Assembly (NCBI RefSeq): GCF_015056685.1
Contig: NZ_SVFW01000012.1
Span: forward strand, 1 to 64,000
Direction: 5' to 3'
DNA length: 64,000 bases
From: Butyrivibrio sp.
GTDB lineage: Bacteria > Bacillota > Clostridia > Lachnospirales > Lachnospiraceae
This document shows, piece after piece, positions 17,569 to 25,436 of this stretch. The notes beneath the pieces were generated by a model. That model was not told the origin of the DNA. It made no database searches and saw only the letters and a program-made list of their open reading frames with translations. Both the position numbers and the translations under genes were made by a program. Numbering within the stretch: position 1 is the first letter of the stretch; every line of letters begins with the position of its first letter.

Positions 17569-19062
17569 ATGAAAAGAATAGCTACATTACTTTTATCAAC
17601 AGCAATTGCCATTTCAGCATTGGCAGGATGTGGAAATACCACTACAGAAACTACCGGCAAAACCTCACAGTATGAGCAGCTCATCACCTCTCTCCACGCA
17701 GGACAGTCATATGCATATGCTCCTGTCTGGGAGGGAGAAAATGCTCTTTTAGTAACAAGTTATATTTTTGATGACACTATGGGACATTTGGCAACCTATG
17801 AAGCCACCATTTACATAGAAAAAAATGGTTCTATCGAGAAAGTCACTTCTGTCCAAAGCGGCGGGATAGCATATCCGATTGCTGTAACCGATGACAACAG
17901 CCTCATAATATCAATGCGTAACTCTATAGCTAAAGGATATGTAAGTAAAGATACGGGCAAGTTCGTTATTACAGAAGAATCAAATATTGATTATCTAGCT
18001 GCTGAAGATGGTGTTTACCATAACTACAAAGACGGCACCGTAGATATCTCCGCAGACCCTTCATTATATGATGAACTTAGCGAAAAATATTCAAACTCAG
18101 AGGTACTTAATTTCACAAAAGCAGGTCTTTCATCTGATGGTTATCCACAGCTTTCAGGAGCTGTATACGCAGCATACAAAGGAGATGACCTTTACAACAT
18201 CTCAAGCTACTATGTTTTTGACAGCGAAACTTCCGGTTCTACCCAGACAACAGATGGCTTATCAGGGATTCCTTTCACCTATGAAATTGATGGTGAAAAC
18301 ATTACCTTCCATTTCGCTTCAGCAGATGATAGTACACAAGCCAGGTTCAGCTGGGATAGCGGCGCTTTTCCTACTTTAGAATTTGCAGGCAACAATGAAA
18401 CCATCTCTTTTTCATGCATCGGAAATGCAAAAGCTAACACCTTTGATGCCGTTAAGTATTATGACAATGACAGCAACCTTTATATGATAGTAAAAAAGTT
18501 TGATGAAACAACACTTACCGGCGATCTGTACCGTGAAGAAAAAATCAAAACAGAATACGTTGATAACGCAGAAGAAAACAGCTATATCTTCTCTGAAAAC
18601 GGGACTCAATTCTCAGTTGTTTCTTTTGAGGAAGTAAATAAAGAACTTGAATATGGAACAGATGAAGAATTCAAAAAAGATGTTATAGGCTCCAGCAGAT
18701 TCGACCGCTTCCTCGTAAAATGCAGTGATGATGACGCTTATTATGCACTTGAAAAAGAGGACTATGAGCCGGTATATCATGTTGTTTACATGCTGAATGA
18801 GGGGAATGTAAGAAAACTGATCGAAGAAAATGTTTCTTTTAAGATCAAAGAAAACTGTGATATCTATCTTCAGAAATTTGTTGATGATGGTGAATTTGCA
18901 AATCTCGAGGAAGAATACATTGTTGGAAGAGAGTTTAAGGGAGACAATTACCCCGGCTGGTCAGCAGATGCTAAAGAGTATTATATGACCAGTGACATGC
19001 TTGTCGCATTAGGTGTTATTGACGGTGAACTTTACAATTTTAATCAGATTTATGTTCCTTAA
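17569..19062 (+). CDS. large hypothetical lipoprotein
   Basis: A 497-residue secreted lipoprotein with a clean signal peptide and lipobox (ALAGC, Cys about 21) and GGGAGAGA before the ATG. The mature part is acidic, rich in Ser, Thr, Asp and Tyr, with no catalytic motif that I recognise; alternating strand-rich segments (YEATIYIEKNGSIEKV, TIEN-like repeats) suggest a beta-propeller or beta-sandwich. The upstream region (17450-17568) contains plausible promoter boxes. Immediately downstream is a three-hairpin element (19077-19240). The function is unknown. Confidence 0.75.
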   Translation: MKRIATLLLSTAIAISALAGCGNTTTETTGKTSQYEQLITSLHAGQSYAYAPVWEGENALLVTSYIFDDTMGHLATYEATIYIEKNGSIEKVTSVQSGGIAYPIAVTDDNSLIISMRNSIAKGYVSKDTGKFVITEESNIDYLAAEDGVYHNYKDGTVDISADPSLYDELSEKYSNSEVLNFTKAGLSSDGYPQLSGAVYAAYKGDDLYNISSYYVFDSETSGSTQTTDGLSGIPFTYEIDGENITFHFASADDSTQARFSWDSGAFPTLEFAGNNETISFSCIGNAKANTFDAVKYYDNDSNLYMIVKKFDETTLTGDLYREEKIKTEYVDNAEENSYIFSENGTQFSVVSFEEVNKELEYGTDEEFKKDVIGSSRFDRFLVKCSDDDAYYALEKEDYEPVYHVVYMLNEGNVRKLIEENVSFKIKENCDIYLQKFVDDGEFANLEEEYIVGREFKGDNYPGWSADAKEYYMTSDMLVALGVIDGELYNFNQIYVP

Positions 19063-19076
19063 AAAAATTTTAATTA

Positions 19077-19240
19077 CAATTAAAGTTCAGGTTCTAATAT
19101 AAAGACATCAAGAAAAACACAACTTCTTGACCCCACAAAAGAATACTTTTTCATAACACACCCCCTTCGGTGGAAATCCGAAGGGTCCTCCCTACAATAA
19201 TGCCGCTACGTTTCCTCATTTAGGAAATGTAGCGGCTTCA
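19077..19240 (+). ncRNA. three-hairpin structured element, copy 1
   Basis: A conserved block starts CAATTAAAGTTCA and folds into three hairpins: TCAAGAA/TTCTTGA (19108-19130), CCCTTCGG/CCGAAGGG (19163-19185) and a 15-bp stem GCCGCTACGTTTCCT with its complement (19202-19236). GGGTCCTCCCTA between the second and third is invariant in all copies. Related copies lie at 27250-27415 and 37288-37456, all on the plus strand, and differences in the third stem mostly keep pairing. TAATATAAAG just before the first hairpin could be a -10 box. It may be a small RNA or an RNA-like repeat; no known family is recognised. Confidence 0.5.
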
Positions 19241-19349
19241 TATTATTCATCCAATCCACGAACATAAGCGAATAATTTATAATTTAAAATCTGTCTTGTT
19301 ATAGACTTTCTTGATTATCAGGATTTTCGTTATCAGAATTTCTTGGTTT

Positions 19350-19610
19350 ACGGATAAGTTTGTCATTAATTAACTGACTTATCCGTATTTTTTTAGGTTT
19401 TTAGCGGTTTTATTTCTTGAATTACGGATAAGATTGTCTTTTATGTGACGACTTATCCGTACATTTTTTAGGTTTCTGATGATTTTGATTCTTGATATAC
19501 GGATAATTTATCTATGTATCTCTTTTCTTATCCGTACTCATCACGCAAAAGAGGTCCTAAAGAGCCAAATAGTACGGATAAAATCATGTTTTAAGACTAA
19601 TCTTATCCGT
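19350..19610. repeat. array of ACGGATAA-N21-TTATCCGT inverted repeats
   Basis: Four units have left arms at 19350, 19424, 19499 and 19574 and right arms at 19379, 19453, 19528 and 19603. Every loop is exactly 21 nt, but the loop sequences differ. Units are 37-38 nt apart, giving a 74-75 bp period. Linkers share a degenerate AGGTTTTTnGnGGTTTTnATTCTTG core. The last right arm supplies the stop codon of the GNAT gene at 19603. More units lie at 23896-24420. Confidence 0.75.
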
Positions 19611-20151
19611 ACCTCGCTAGAAACTCACTATCCTTACTTAAATCAAAAGAGTCAACTATCTTCTCATAGGCCAGTCTCGGATCATTATCCTCATAAACGT
19701 ATATCGTTCCGCAATGGGTAAATCCGAGCTTTGCCAGCATTCCCTGCATGACCTTGTTGTCACCATGAGTGTCAATCCGAAGGTGGCCGCATTGCTCCAG
19801 AGCCCATCTGATGCAAAAAGAGCCGATGCCTTTCTCCGAACTATCAGAAGCGATCCTATGAACCACCCCGTAATGGTTATCCCCAATCCACTCTCCATCA
19901 TCAATGTTCATGTATGTAGGCTCGATGTTTTCTCCCTGGGAAAAGAAAAATGTTCCTACCACAACTCCCTGCTCATTCTCGCAGACATAGCTGCAACCAT
20001 TTTTGATATCGGCCTCGATAAGAGCCTTGGGTGGCCAATTTCTTTTTCCCCACTGATTGGGATTTCCGTGCTCTGCCATGAATTTGCGGGCATGAGCGTA
20101 TATATCCATTAATCTTTCAATATCTTTCTCAGTTGTTTTCCTTATCATCAT
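19603..20151 (-). CDS. GNAT family N-acetyltransferase
   Basis: A 182-residue acetyltransferase: IRKTTEKDIERLMDIYAHARKFM at the start, the acetyl-CoA loop region HRIASDSSEKGIGSFCIRWAL (a weaker form of RxxGxG/A) and a C-terminal LAKLGFTHCGTIYV strand. HGNPNQWG near residue 28 recurs in a subgroup of small clostridial GNATs. The substrate is unknown. The last codons (EFLARYG then TAA) run into an ACGGATAA repeat arm, so the repeat provides the stop codon. Confidence 0.88.
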   Translation of the reverse strand: MMIRKTTEKDIERLMDIYAHARKFMAEHGNPNQWGKRNWPPKALIEADIKNGCSYVCENEQGVVVGTFFFSQGENIEPTYMNIDDGEWIGDNHYGVVHRIASDSSEKGIGSFCIRWALEQCGHLRIDTHGDNKVMQGMLAKLGFTHCGTIYVYEDNDPRLAYEKIVDSFDLSKDSEFLARYG

Positions 20152-20267
20152 CTGTCAATCTACTGGTACTTATCTTCCTTTATCATCCTTATAGCTTACT
20201 GTTTCTGCGAGATTTTTTCTTTCTCAACTCATCATACTGTCCTATCATGTGTTCTTTCATTACATGA

Positions 20268-20621
20268 TCATAAGCAAGCCTCTTTCCAATCAGCCTCTTT
20301 AAATCCAGCAAGCACTCTCTTATCTGTGACCAGCAATGGTCTTTTTACAAGCATCCCATCTGATGCCAGCAGATCAAGCATCTCGTCATCACTCATATTA
20401 GGAAGTTTTTTTGACAGTTCCATTTCTCTATACAGCTGTCCGCTGGTGTTAAAAAACTTTTTCAAAGGAAGTCCACTTTTAGCATTGAGTTTCTTTATCG
20501 TATCACGGTCAGGATGTTGCCCCTTTATATCAAGGCTCTCGTATTTAATGCTATTGTCATCAAGCCATTTCAGCGCCTTCTTGCAAGTAGTGCATTTAGA
20601 ATAACAATAAACTTTTACCAT
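20268..20621 (-). CDS. ArsC/Spx-family thioredoxin-fold protein
   Basis: A 117-residue protein with the ArsC/Spx/YffB fold: VYCYSKCTTCKKALKWLDD places a CxxC at residues 9-12, and RPLLVTDKRVLAGFK near residue 94 matches the conserved RP...G region. Relatives are arsenate reductases, glutathione-linked reductases or Spx-like regulators; the lack of other ars genes makes arsenate detoxification only one possibility. A second ArsC-family gene lies just upstream on the same strand (20677-21018). Confidence 0.88.
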   Translation of the reverse strand: MVKVYCYSKCTTCKKALKWLDDNSIKYESLDIKGQHPDRDTIKKLNAKSGLPLKKFFNTSGQLYREMELSKKLPNMSDDEMLDLLASDGMLVKRPLLVTDKRVLAGFKEADWKEACL

Positions 20622-20676
20622 GATTTATGCCTCCTATCTTATATTTGCAAAACTAAGTTTCTGTAACGCCTGTCTA

Positions 20677-21018
20677 TTATTGCCACTTCTTCCAAACATC
20701 CGGCTGGTAGCCGAGAGTTGCCTGCTTGCCGTTTCTTACCACAGGTGTCTTGATGATCTGCTGATTTTCCAGAAGCTTGTCGAACTTGTCCTCATCAGCA
20801 ATATACTGGATCAGAGCTACAGTGTCTTTATCCTTGGCTTCAGTATTGACCATGTCCATGACACTTCCAACAGCGCTGACAACAGAGTTCAGCTCACCCT
20901 TACTCATTTCTTTTTCCTTCAGGTCTATGAACTGAAACTTTATATTGCGCTCTTTGAAGAAGCGCTCCGCTTTCTTTGTATCATTGCACTTTTTGGTGCC
21001 CCAGATCTGTATATTCAT
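20677..21018 (-). CDS. ArsC-family protein, single-cysteine type
   Basis: A 113-residue thioredoxin-fold protein, IQIWGTKKCNDTKKAERFF, with one N-terminal cysteine (Cys10) rather than the CxxC of its neighbour. The conserved TPVVRNGKQATLGYQPDVW end is the usual ArsC-family C-terminus. The reaction is unknown. It overlaps the 3' end of the membrane gene at 20981 by 38 bp, implying coupled translation, and precedes the CxxC paralogue by about 55 bp. Confidence 0.88.
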   Translation of the reverse strand: MNIQIWGTKKCNDTKKAERFFKERNIKFQFIDLKEKEMSKGELNSVVSAVGSVMDMVNTEAKDKDTVALIQYIADEDKFDKLLENQQIIKTPVVRNGKQATLGYQPDVWKKWQ

Positions 21019-21541
21019 CTCTTTTTAAAACTCCTTGTGTTAAAGCATCTGAAAGCTTTTTATACTCGTTTCTTATTGCAAACGCTGTGATTATGTCAAT
21101 AATATACAATACATTTGCAACCAGATAAAATATCATTTTGGTTAGAGATATCTTTTTATCCATTTTAAGCCTGATCGTGCATATTTCTGCTGGGATAACT
21201 GTTGTAGCAAATACCGCAGCATCTATCGCTATAAGTATTGGTAAAACAAAAATCCCTGCACCTGCCAAAGCCATTAAGATTGTAAAAATCCCCGTCGCTA
21301 CTATAAAAAACAGTACATAATATGGAATTTGTATCAGTTTTACTATCAGATTCACCTTCGCAAGTTTACTTTTATCATGTGATAGCATCGAGATTATTAA
21401 GGTGAAAATTATCTCAATAAGCATTCCTACAAAACAAATGCCATATAGCATTCCCCAGCTATCTTGAATTTTACTTGAAGTATAAAAAAGTATCAGGTAA
21501 ACATAAGGCATTAGTGCATTAAGATATAGTAGATTTTCCAT
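20981..21541 (-). CDS. hypothetical integral membrane protein
   Basis: A protein of about 186 residues with five or six hydrophobic helices (MPYVYLILFYTSS, GMLIEIIFTLIISML, IPYYVLFFIVATGIFTILMALAGAGIF, MIFYLVANVLYIIDIITAFA) and a charged C-terminal tail. The ATG at 21541 follows GGAGGAG by about 11 bases; an ATG six codons earlier lacks a site. I do not recognise a family. It overlaps the downstream ArsC-family gene, so the two are linked transcriptionally. Confidence 0.7.
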   Translation of the reverse strand: MENLLYLNALMPYVYLILFYTSSKIQDSWGMLYGICFVGMLIEIIFTLIISMLSHDKSKLAKVNLIVKLIQIPYYVLFFIVATGIFTILMALAGAGIFVLPILIAIDAAVFATTVIPAEICTIRLKMDKKISLTKMIFYLVANVLYIIDIITAFAIRNEYKKLSDALTQGVLKRDEYTDLGHQKVQ

Positions 21542-21626
21542 AGTAATATACTCCTCCATTTATTTATGACTGATTATCCCCAAATTATTCTATCTACCAT
21601 TTGGGCGTAAGATCAAGCCTGTCTTT

Positions 21627-21714
21627 CTGCCTCTATCGTACTATTCACATATATAGGCAGAACTACGACCGCAATTTGAACTGCCACTATTTGAAACATA
21701 CTGGATAGTGGCAG
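21627..21714. repeat. short array of AGGCAG/CTGCCT half-sites
   Basis: Half-sites CTGCCT (21627), AGGCAG (21655), CTGCCA (21681) and TGGCAG (21709) are spaced by 22, 20 and 22 nt. The last two carry a matching change (CCA with TGG), so pairing is kept while sequence changes. The spacing is the same as in the larger arrays at 26757-27030 and 36926-37199. It lies between two minus-strand genes. Confidence 0.65.
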
Positions 21715-21738
21715 TTTTACACCAAGTATTTCTTTAAA

Positions 21739-22242
21739 TTAGTACTTTTTTATCCTCATAAAATAATGATCCTCGTCTTCACCTGCTCTGTATGCCCCAT
21801 TATTCAGCATTACCTTTTGAGATGCGATGTTGTCTTTATTGACACGAAGGTAAATCTCATCCTCGGGGATAATCTTATTGGCCTCGGAAAGAGTAAGCTT
21901 TAAGCCGGCTGTCCCATACCCTTTTCCTCTTTCATTCCTCTTGATGCTGTAACCAATATGTCCCGCGCCGTTCCTTAGAGTATCTGTAAGATGATGTCTG
22001 ATACGAAACTCTCCAACCAGCTTTCCTTCGTTCCATAAGTAGTAATAAGTTTCAGGTACAAACCAGTCTGGCATATTTACAGGATGCTCATAAGATATGA
22101 GAGTCGGAAGTACATTTGCTATATATTCATCATATGAAACGCCGTGATATGGATTAGTTAACCCGTTCTCATCGGTAGGTAGCTCTGTTGTGTATTCCCA
22201 TTGTGATCTGGCATCGTCAACGTTTATTCTTCGAAGTTCCAT
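21739..22242 (-). CDS. GNAT family N-acetyltransferase
   Basis: A 167-residue acetyltransferase with a good acetyl-CoA motif (GYSIKRNERGKGYGTAGLKLTL, about 105-126) and the usual ending VNKDNIASQKVMLNNGAYRAGE. The N-terminal part (PYHGVSYDEYIANVLPTLISYEHP) resembles predicted acetyltransferases that are common near other GNATs in Clostridia. The substrate is unknown. It lies 42 bp downstream of another GNAT gene (22285-22830) on the same strand. Confidence 0.9.
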   Translation of the reverse strand: MELRRINVDDARSQWEYTTELPTDENGLTNPYHGVSYDEYIANVLPTLISYEHPVNMPDWFVPETYYYLWNEGKLVGEFRIRHHLTDTLRNGAGHIGYSIKRNERGKGYGTAGLKLTLSEANKIIPEDEIYLRVNKDNIASQKVMLNNGAYRAGEDEDHYFMRIKKY

Positions 22243-22284
22243 TACTGCTCCTCACTTTCCCGGATAACTGCTTATCTTGAATTA

Positions 22285-22830
22285 TTACAGTTCCTTAACC
22301 ATATGAATATCATCTGCATAAGTACCGTCCTGATACTTGTTTGCCTTCGGTATCCTTCCGCACTCCTTAAAGCCAAGGCTCTCATAGAGGTGATATGCCC
22401 TGTCATTACCACCAACTACCGTAAGTTCTGCCTGCTCATATCCCAGCTCTTTTATTGTAAAAAGAAGCTGCTCCAGCATGAGCCGTCCCAGTCCAAATCC
22501 AGTGTACTTCTGATAAAGAGCAATTCCGATATCTACACGATGCCTGGCCCTGCGTCTGCTTCCTATAGGCTGAAAAGAACAGTTGCCCGCATATTCTCCA
22601 TCAACAAACGCAAGCATCAGCATGGAATCCTCAGATGAATTCTTGGCATTGATAAACTCTACCTCAGACTCAGCCGTGTACTTTACTTCATCAGGGTCGC
22701 AGAGAAGAAACCTTGTCTCCCCACAAACAGTTTTCAGATAATCAACCAGAAGCTGCGCTTCCTCAGGTTTAGCGCTTCGAAGCAATATTTTCTTTTCCCC
22801 GAGCATATACTCTTTTTCTTCAAAAACCAT
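22285..22830 (-). CDS. GNAT family N-acetyltransferase (RimI/RimL-like)
   Basis: A protein of about 181 residues starting MVFEEKEYMLGEKKILLRSA; GAGGTGG lies four bases upstream, while the longer reading to 22911 runs into a palindromic element and is rejected. The acetyl-CoA loop is ALYQKYTGFGLGRLMLEQLL (about 106-125) and the fold ends with NDRAYHLYESLGFKECGRIP. The substrate is unknown, though the sequence resembles protein or amino-group acetyltransferases of the RimI type. It is probably co-transcribed with the GNAT gene at 21739. Confidence 0.88.
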   Translation of the reverse strand: MVFEEKEYMLGEKKILLRSAKPEEAQLLVDYLKTVCGETRFLLCDPDEVKYTAESEVEFINAKNSSEDSMLMLAFVDGEYAGNCSFQPIGSRRRARHRVDIGIALYQKYTGFGLGRLMLEQLLFTIKELGYEQAELTVVGGNDRAYHLYESLGFKECGRIPKANKYQDGTYADDIHMVKEL

Positions 22831-22859
22831 TTTTCCACCTCTTCTTTCTATATGTGCCT

Positions 22860-23085
22860 CTGCTAAAAAAGAATGTCGCTTGCGACATTCTCGCGCCGAG
22901 CGCGGTTGCATTTATGCAACATCTTCCAATCGCGCGATGTGCAGATCACTTGGCGAGGTTTTTTCGAGCCTAGTGAAATGTCATACACAGTAGTGCGCTT
23001 CCTTAGCGGAGCGATTTTTTATATCATAGGAAGCAATTTCCTATGATATAAAAATGCCCCATCAAACGACTGTCTGATGAGGCTC
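22860..23085. repeat. palindrome-rich, GC-richer intergenic element
   Basis: Several perfect hairpins follow one another: GAATGTCGC/GCGACATTC (22870-22889), GTTGCAT/ATGCAAC (about 22905-22920), a 17-bp stem around 23018-23055 (TTTTTATATCATAGGAA with its complement) and GCCxCATCA/TGATGxGGC near 23060-23085. The base composition differs from the neighbouring AT-rich spacers. No coding frame is convincing across the block. It may be a dispersed genomic repeat plus one or two terminators. Confidence 0.45.
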
Positions 23086-23123
23086 ACATATCATAATTAA
23101 AATACAGCTATGCTCTATTGTAA

Positions 23124-23219
23124 CTATTCCTCATCATGCATATCAAAAACAGATCCCTGATTGTATTTCACGGATTCATTATTGACCATATTAGAATTGA
23201 CGAGGATACTCTTAATCAT
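23124..23219 (-). CDS. possible 31-residue small protein
   Basis: An ORF starts MIKSILVNSNMVNNESVKYN and ends SVFDMHDEE, preceded by AGAGAG. It is acidic at the end with no signal peptide. Nothing else explains 23090-23330. A short secreted or regulatory peptide is possible, but the ribosome binding site is weak and no family is recognised. Confidence 0.25.
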   Translation of the reverse strand: MIKSILVNSNMVNNESVKYNQGSVFDMHDEE

Positions 23220-23337
23220 AGCTGCTCTCTTTCTGAAAATTATTAGTTGTTAGTATAATTATCTGACAACTTGCTGTCAATATGTTTTTTCATTTCATTC
23301 AAAGGCCTCCATATACTATCAACTAATTATATTCAAA

Positions 23338-23371
23338 AATACTTCGACGCTATATCAAGCATCGAAGTATT
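23338..23371 (-). terminator. intrinsic terminator after the Ser/Lys-rich secreted gene
   Basis: AATACTTCGA (23338-23347) pairs perfectly with TCGAAGTATT (23362-23371). On the minus strand it runs into TTTTGAAT, so it should terminate the gene ending at 23423. Its core CTTCGACGCTATAT also occurs near 46180, and CATATACTATCAACTAATTA just beside it recurs upstream of the gene at 26277. Confidence 0.6.
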
Positions 23372-23422
23372 AGCCCAAGTGCTCTTCCAGGTATTTTGTT
23401 TTCTTTTCCTCTCAGCCACGCA

Positions 23423-23767
23423 TCAATAGTTATCGTTCCAGTAATCTTCAGCGGCATCATAAGCTTCGTCTTCATCTTCATAGTCATCTTCGTAATCATA
23501 AAATTCTTCGTACTTATCATCAGCGAAGTCCTGGGCTGACTTGTAACTGTGCACATCGTAAGAATCATAGGATTTCTTTGAAGATTTAGAACTGCTCTTC
23601 TTGGATGAGCTCTTGCTGCTTGTTGTTTTCTTCTTAGAACTCTTCTTACTTGATGAATAACTGGTTGTTGTCTTCTTATCTGCTGCCTCTACTGATATAG
23701 ATGACATTCCCACTGCCGCTACCATCATCATTACTGCTACTAAAACACTTAATATTGTTCTTTTCAT
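23423..23767 (-). CDS. secreted Ser/Lys-rich protein with acidic C-terminus
   Basis: A 114-residue protein with a signal peptide (about 1-28, ending SVEAA). The mature part has a low-complexity Ser-Lys block (about 38-70: SSKKSSKKKTTSSKSSSKK) followed by a very acidic Tyr/Asp/Glu tail (DDKYEEFYDYEDDYEDEDE). Such a charge split suggests binding to the wall or to polyanions, but no family is recognised. It is a single gene with a terminator at 23338-23371. Confidence 0.7.
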   Translation of the reverse strand: MKRTILSVLVAVMMMVAAVGMSSISVEAADKKTTTSYSSSKKSSKKKTTSSKSSSKKSSSKSSKKSYDSYDVHSYKSAQDFADDKYEEFYDYEDDYEDEDEAYDAAEDYWNDNY

Positions 23768-23895
23768 AATTCACAATCTCCATTCCTTTTCTGATAATCC
23801 CGTTTTTTGATAATCCTATTCTGCCATATCAGGTGTCCAAAAAAGGTCTCTTTATCTGCGAACTAGTGTTCAGAATTTCTTGGATTACAGATCGT

Positions 23896-24420
23896 ACGGA
23901 TAAGATTGGCTTTTATGAACCGATTTATCCGTACTTTTTCTAGGTTTTTGCTATTTATACTGTACAAAAGAGATTTTAACTGCTGATACAGTAATTATTT
24001 ATTCCCACTACTGCACCAACGCAAAAAATATTATTGATACAGTATTATTTTTCTTTTATTGATTAGTCCTGCCAAATTTACTACTGCAGGAATAAGATAA
24101 TTTACAGATCTACAGTAATTATTTTTTACATTTACTGTAGGATTTTGAAAACCAAGATAATTACAGTGATCACGTTACTGTATGAATACAGTTCTTTTAA
24201 ATGATACAGTATTCAAAAGAAAGCACTACTGCACATTCTAGGATTTCATTTAATATGCAGTAATGCTCCTTGTTCTCTTTAGGTTTTTGGTGATTTTGAT
24301 TCTTGGTTTACGGATAAGATTGGCTTTAATGGACCAACTTATCCGTACTCATCATGCAAAGGAAATCCTGAAGAGCAAAAAACACGGATAAAATCATGCT
24401 TTAAGACTAATCTTATCCGT
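23896..24420. repeat. nested repeat region: ACGGATAA units flanking a TACAGTA array
   Basis: ACGGATAA-N21-TTATCCGT units lie at 23896-23932, 24310-24346 and 24384-24420. Between the first and second lies a different family, TACAGTA-N15-TACTGYA, with exact 15-nt loops at 23987-24015, 24111-24139 and 24205-24233, plus imperfect half-sites. The linker AGGTTTTTG before and GGTGATTTTGATTCTTGG after the inner block match ACGGATAA linkers at 19 kb, so the TACAGTA block looks inserted into an older array. No gene is visible in 23770-24515. Confidence 0.7.
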
Positions 24421-24516
24421 ACCTCGCTAAAACTTCACTCCAACTAGAACCTCACTCCGCAAAATAACTCATTTTCCGTGAGATGTACGGACAAGGTGCC
24501 TTTAGCATTATCTTAA

Positions 24517-24936
24517 TCAGTCCAAATCCTCCACATCAATCATCTTAATTGAAGTTTCACTAACCATCTGAGCAAACACTCCCATACCTGTGATCTTCTT
24601 TCCGGTAAAAGAGCCATCGTAAACCTCTTTTACTCCGCAGCTTGGGCTTCTTGACTGAAGAATACATACTTCAGCACCAGAATCCATAATCTTCTTAAAG
24701 GCCGCCTCTGCTCCGAATCTGAACTCTTTATCAACAATCTTGCCTTCTTTATTGGTAACAACTCCGTTCACTATCTCAGCAGGAATTCTTGGTGTAGGAA
24801 GGCCTCCCATCACTTCAGGACATATAGGAATCACTTCGTGCCCTTCACAGAAAGCCTTAACCTTCTCGCTGTAGTTATTCCCACCATTGTATTTGCAGTT
24901 TTCCCCCAAAAGGCATGCGCTAACAGCTATGACCAT
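24517..24936 (-). CDS. DUF523 family protein
   Basis: A protein of about 139 residues starting MVIAVSACLLGENCKYNGGN, the DUF523 signature; a longer reading to 25026 overlaps the upstream gene and is unlikely. Other family positions are ICPEVMGGLPTPRIPAEI and LQSRSPSCG, giving conserved cysteines (about 8, 14, 44 and 107). The family is widespread and uncharacterised, perhaps metal- or thiol-dependent. It starts 16 bp after the MazG stop, in the same operon. Confidence 0.9.
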   Translation of the reverse strand: MVIAVSACLLGENCKYNGGNNYSEKVKAFCEGHEVIPICPEVMGGLPTPRIPAEIVNGVVTNKEGKIVDKEFRFGAEAAFKKIMDSGAEVCILQSRSPSCGVKEVYDGSFTGKKITGMGVFAQMVSETSIKMIDVEDLD

Positions 24937-24952
24937 TACAGTTTTCCATCCT

Positions 24953-25432
24953 TCATTGGCTCTTAACCCCCTTACGCTCCTTAGCTTTTTCAATAAGCTC
25001 AGATGCCTCATTGAAAGCCCCTTCAAGGTAATCTGCTTCCCACTCTCTTCCTTTCTTCTCTTCCTTCTTTATTGCAGCCCAGGCTTCGTGAAGTTCTTCT
25101 TCTGAAGCATATTTCACGCCCTCAAAAACATGCGGATGTCTCCTGACCATCTTATCTGAAATGGTCTTTGCAACATCTTCAAAAGTAAATAGCCCCTCTT
25201 CCTCTGCGATTACAGAGTGAAACATTACCTGCAACAGCAGATCCCCAAGCTCTTCCCTTAGATTTGCCGCATCCCCAGTCTTTTCGAGAATGTTGATTCC
25301 TCCAACAACTTCCGCTGCTTCCTCTATGCACGCAGCTTTCAAGCTGGAATGTGTCTGCACCTTATCCCAGGAACAGCCGTTTTCACTTCGAAGCGTCTCT
25401 ACTATACTTTTCAGCCTGCTTATCTCTGTCAT
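24953..25432 (-). CDS. MazG-family nucleoside triphosphate pyrophosphohydrolase
   Basis: A protein of about 159 residues starting MTEISRLKSIVETLRSENGC; the upstream reading to 25537 overlaps the zinc-ribbon gene and lacks a start signal. MazG metal-binding helices are clear: WDKVQTHSSLKAACIEEAAE (EExxE) and REELGDLLLQVMFHSVIAEE (ExxD). HPHVFEGVKYASEEE is the typical following segment. The enzyme cleaves NTPs to NMP and pyrophosphate, cleaning the pool or modulating ppGpp. It lies between a zinc-ribbon gene and DUF523, spaced by 4 and 16 bp. Confidence 0.92.
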   Translation of the reverse strand: MTEISRLKSIVETLRSENGCSWDKVQTHSSLKAACIEEAAEVVGGINILEKTGDAANLREELGDLLLQVMFHSVIAEEEGLFTFEDVAKTISDKMVRRHPHVFEGVKYASEEELHEAWAAIKKEEKKGREWEADYLEGAFNEASELIEKAKERKGVKSQ

Positions 25433-25436
25433 TCTA

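Noticed and set aside
22831..22911. N-terminal extension of the GNAT at 22285
   Set aside because: The extra 27 residues are read from a palindromic element and the ATG at 22830 has a strong ribosome binding site.
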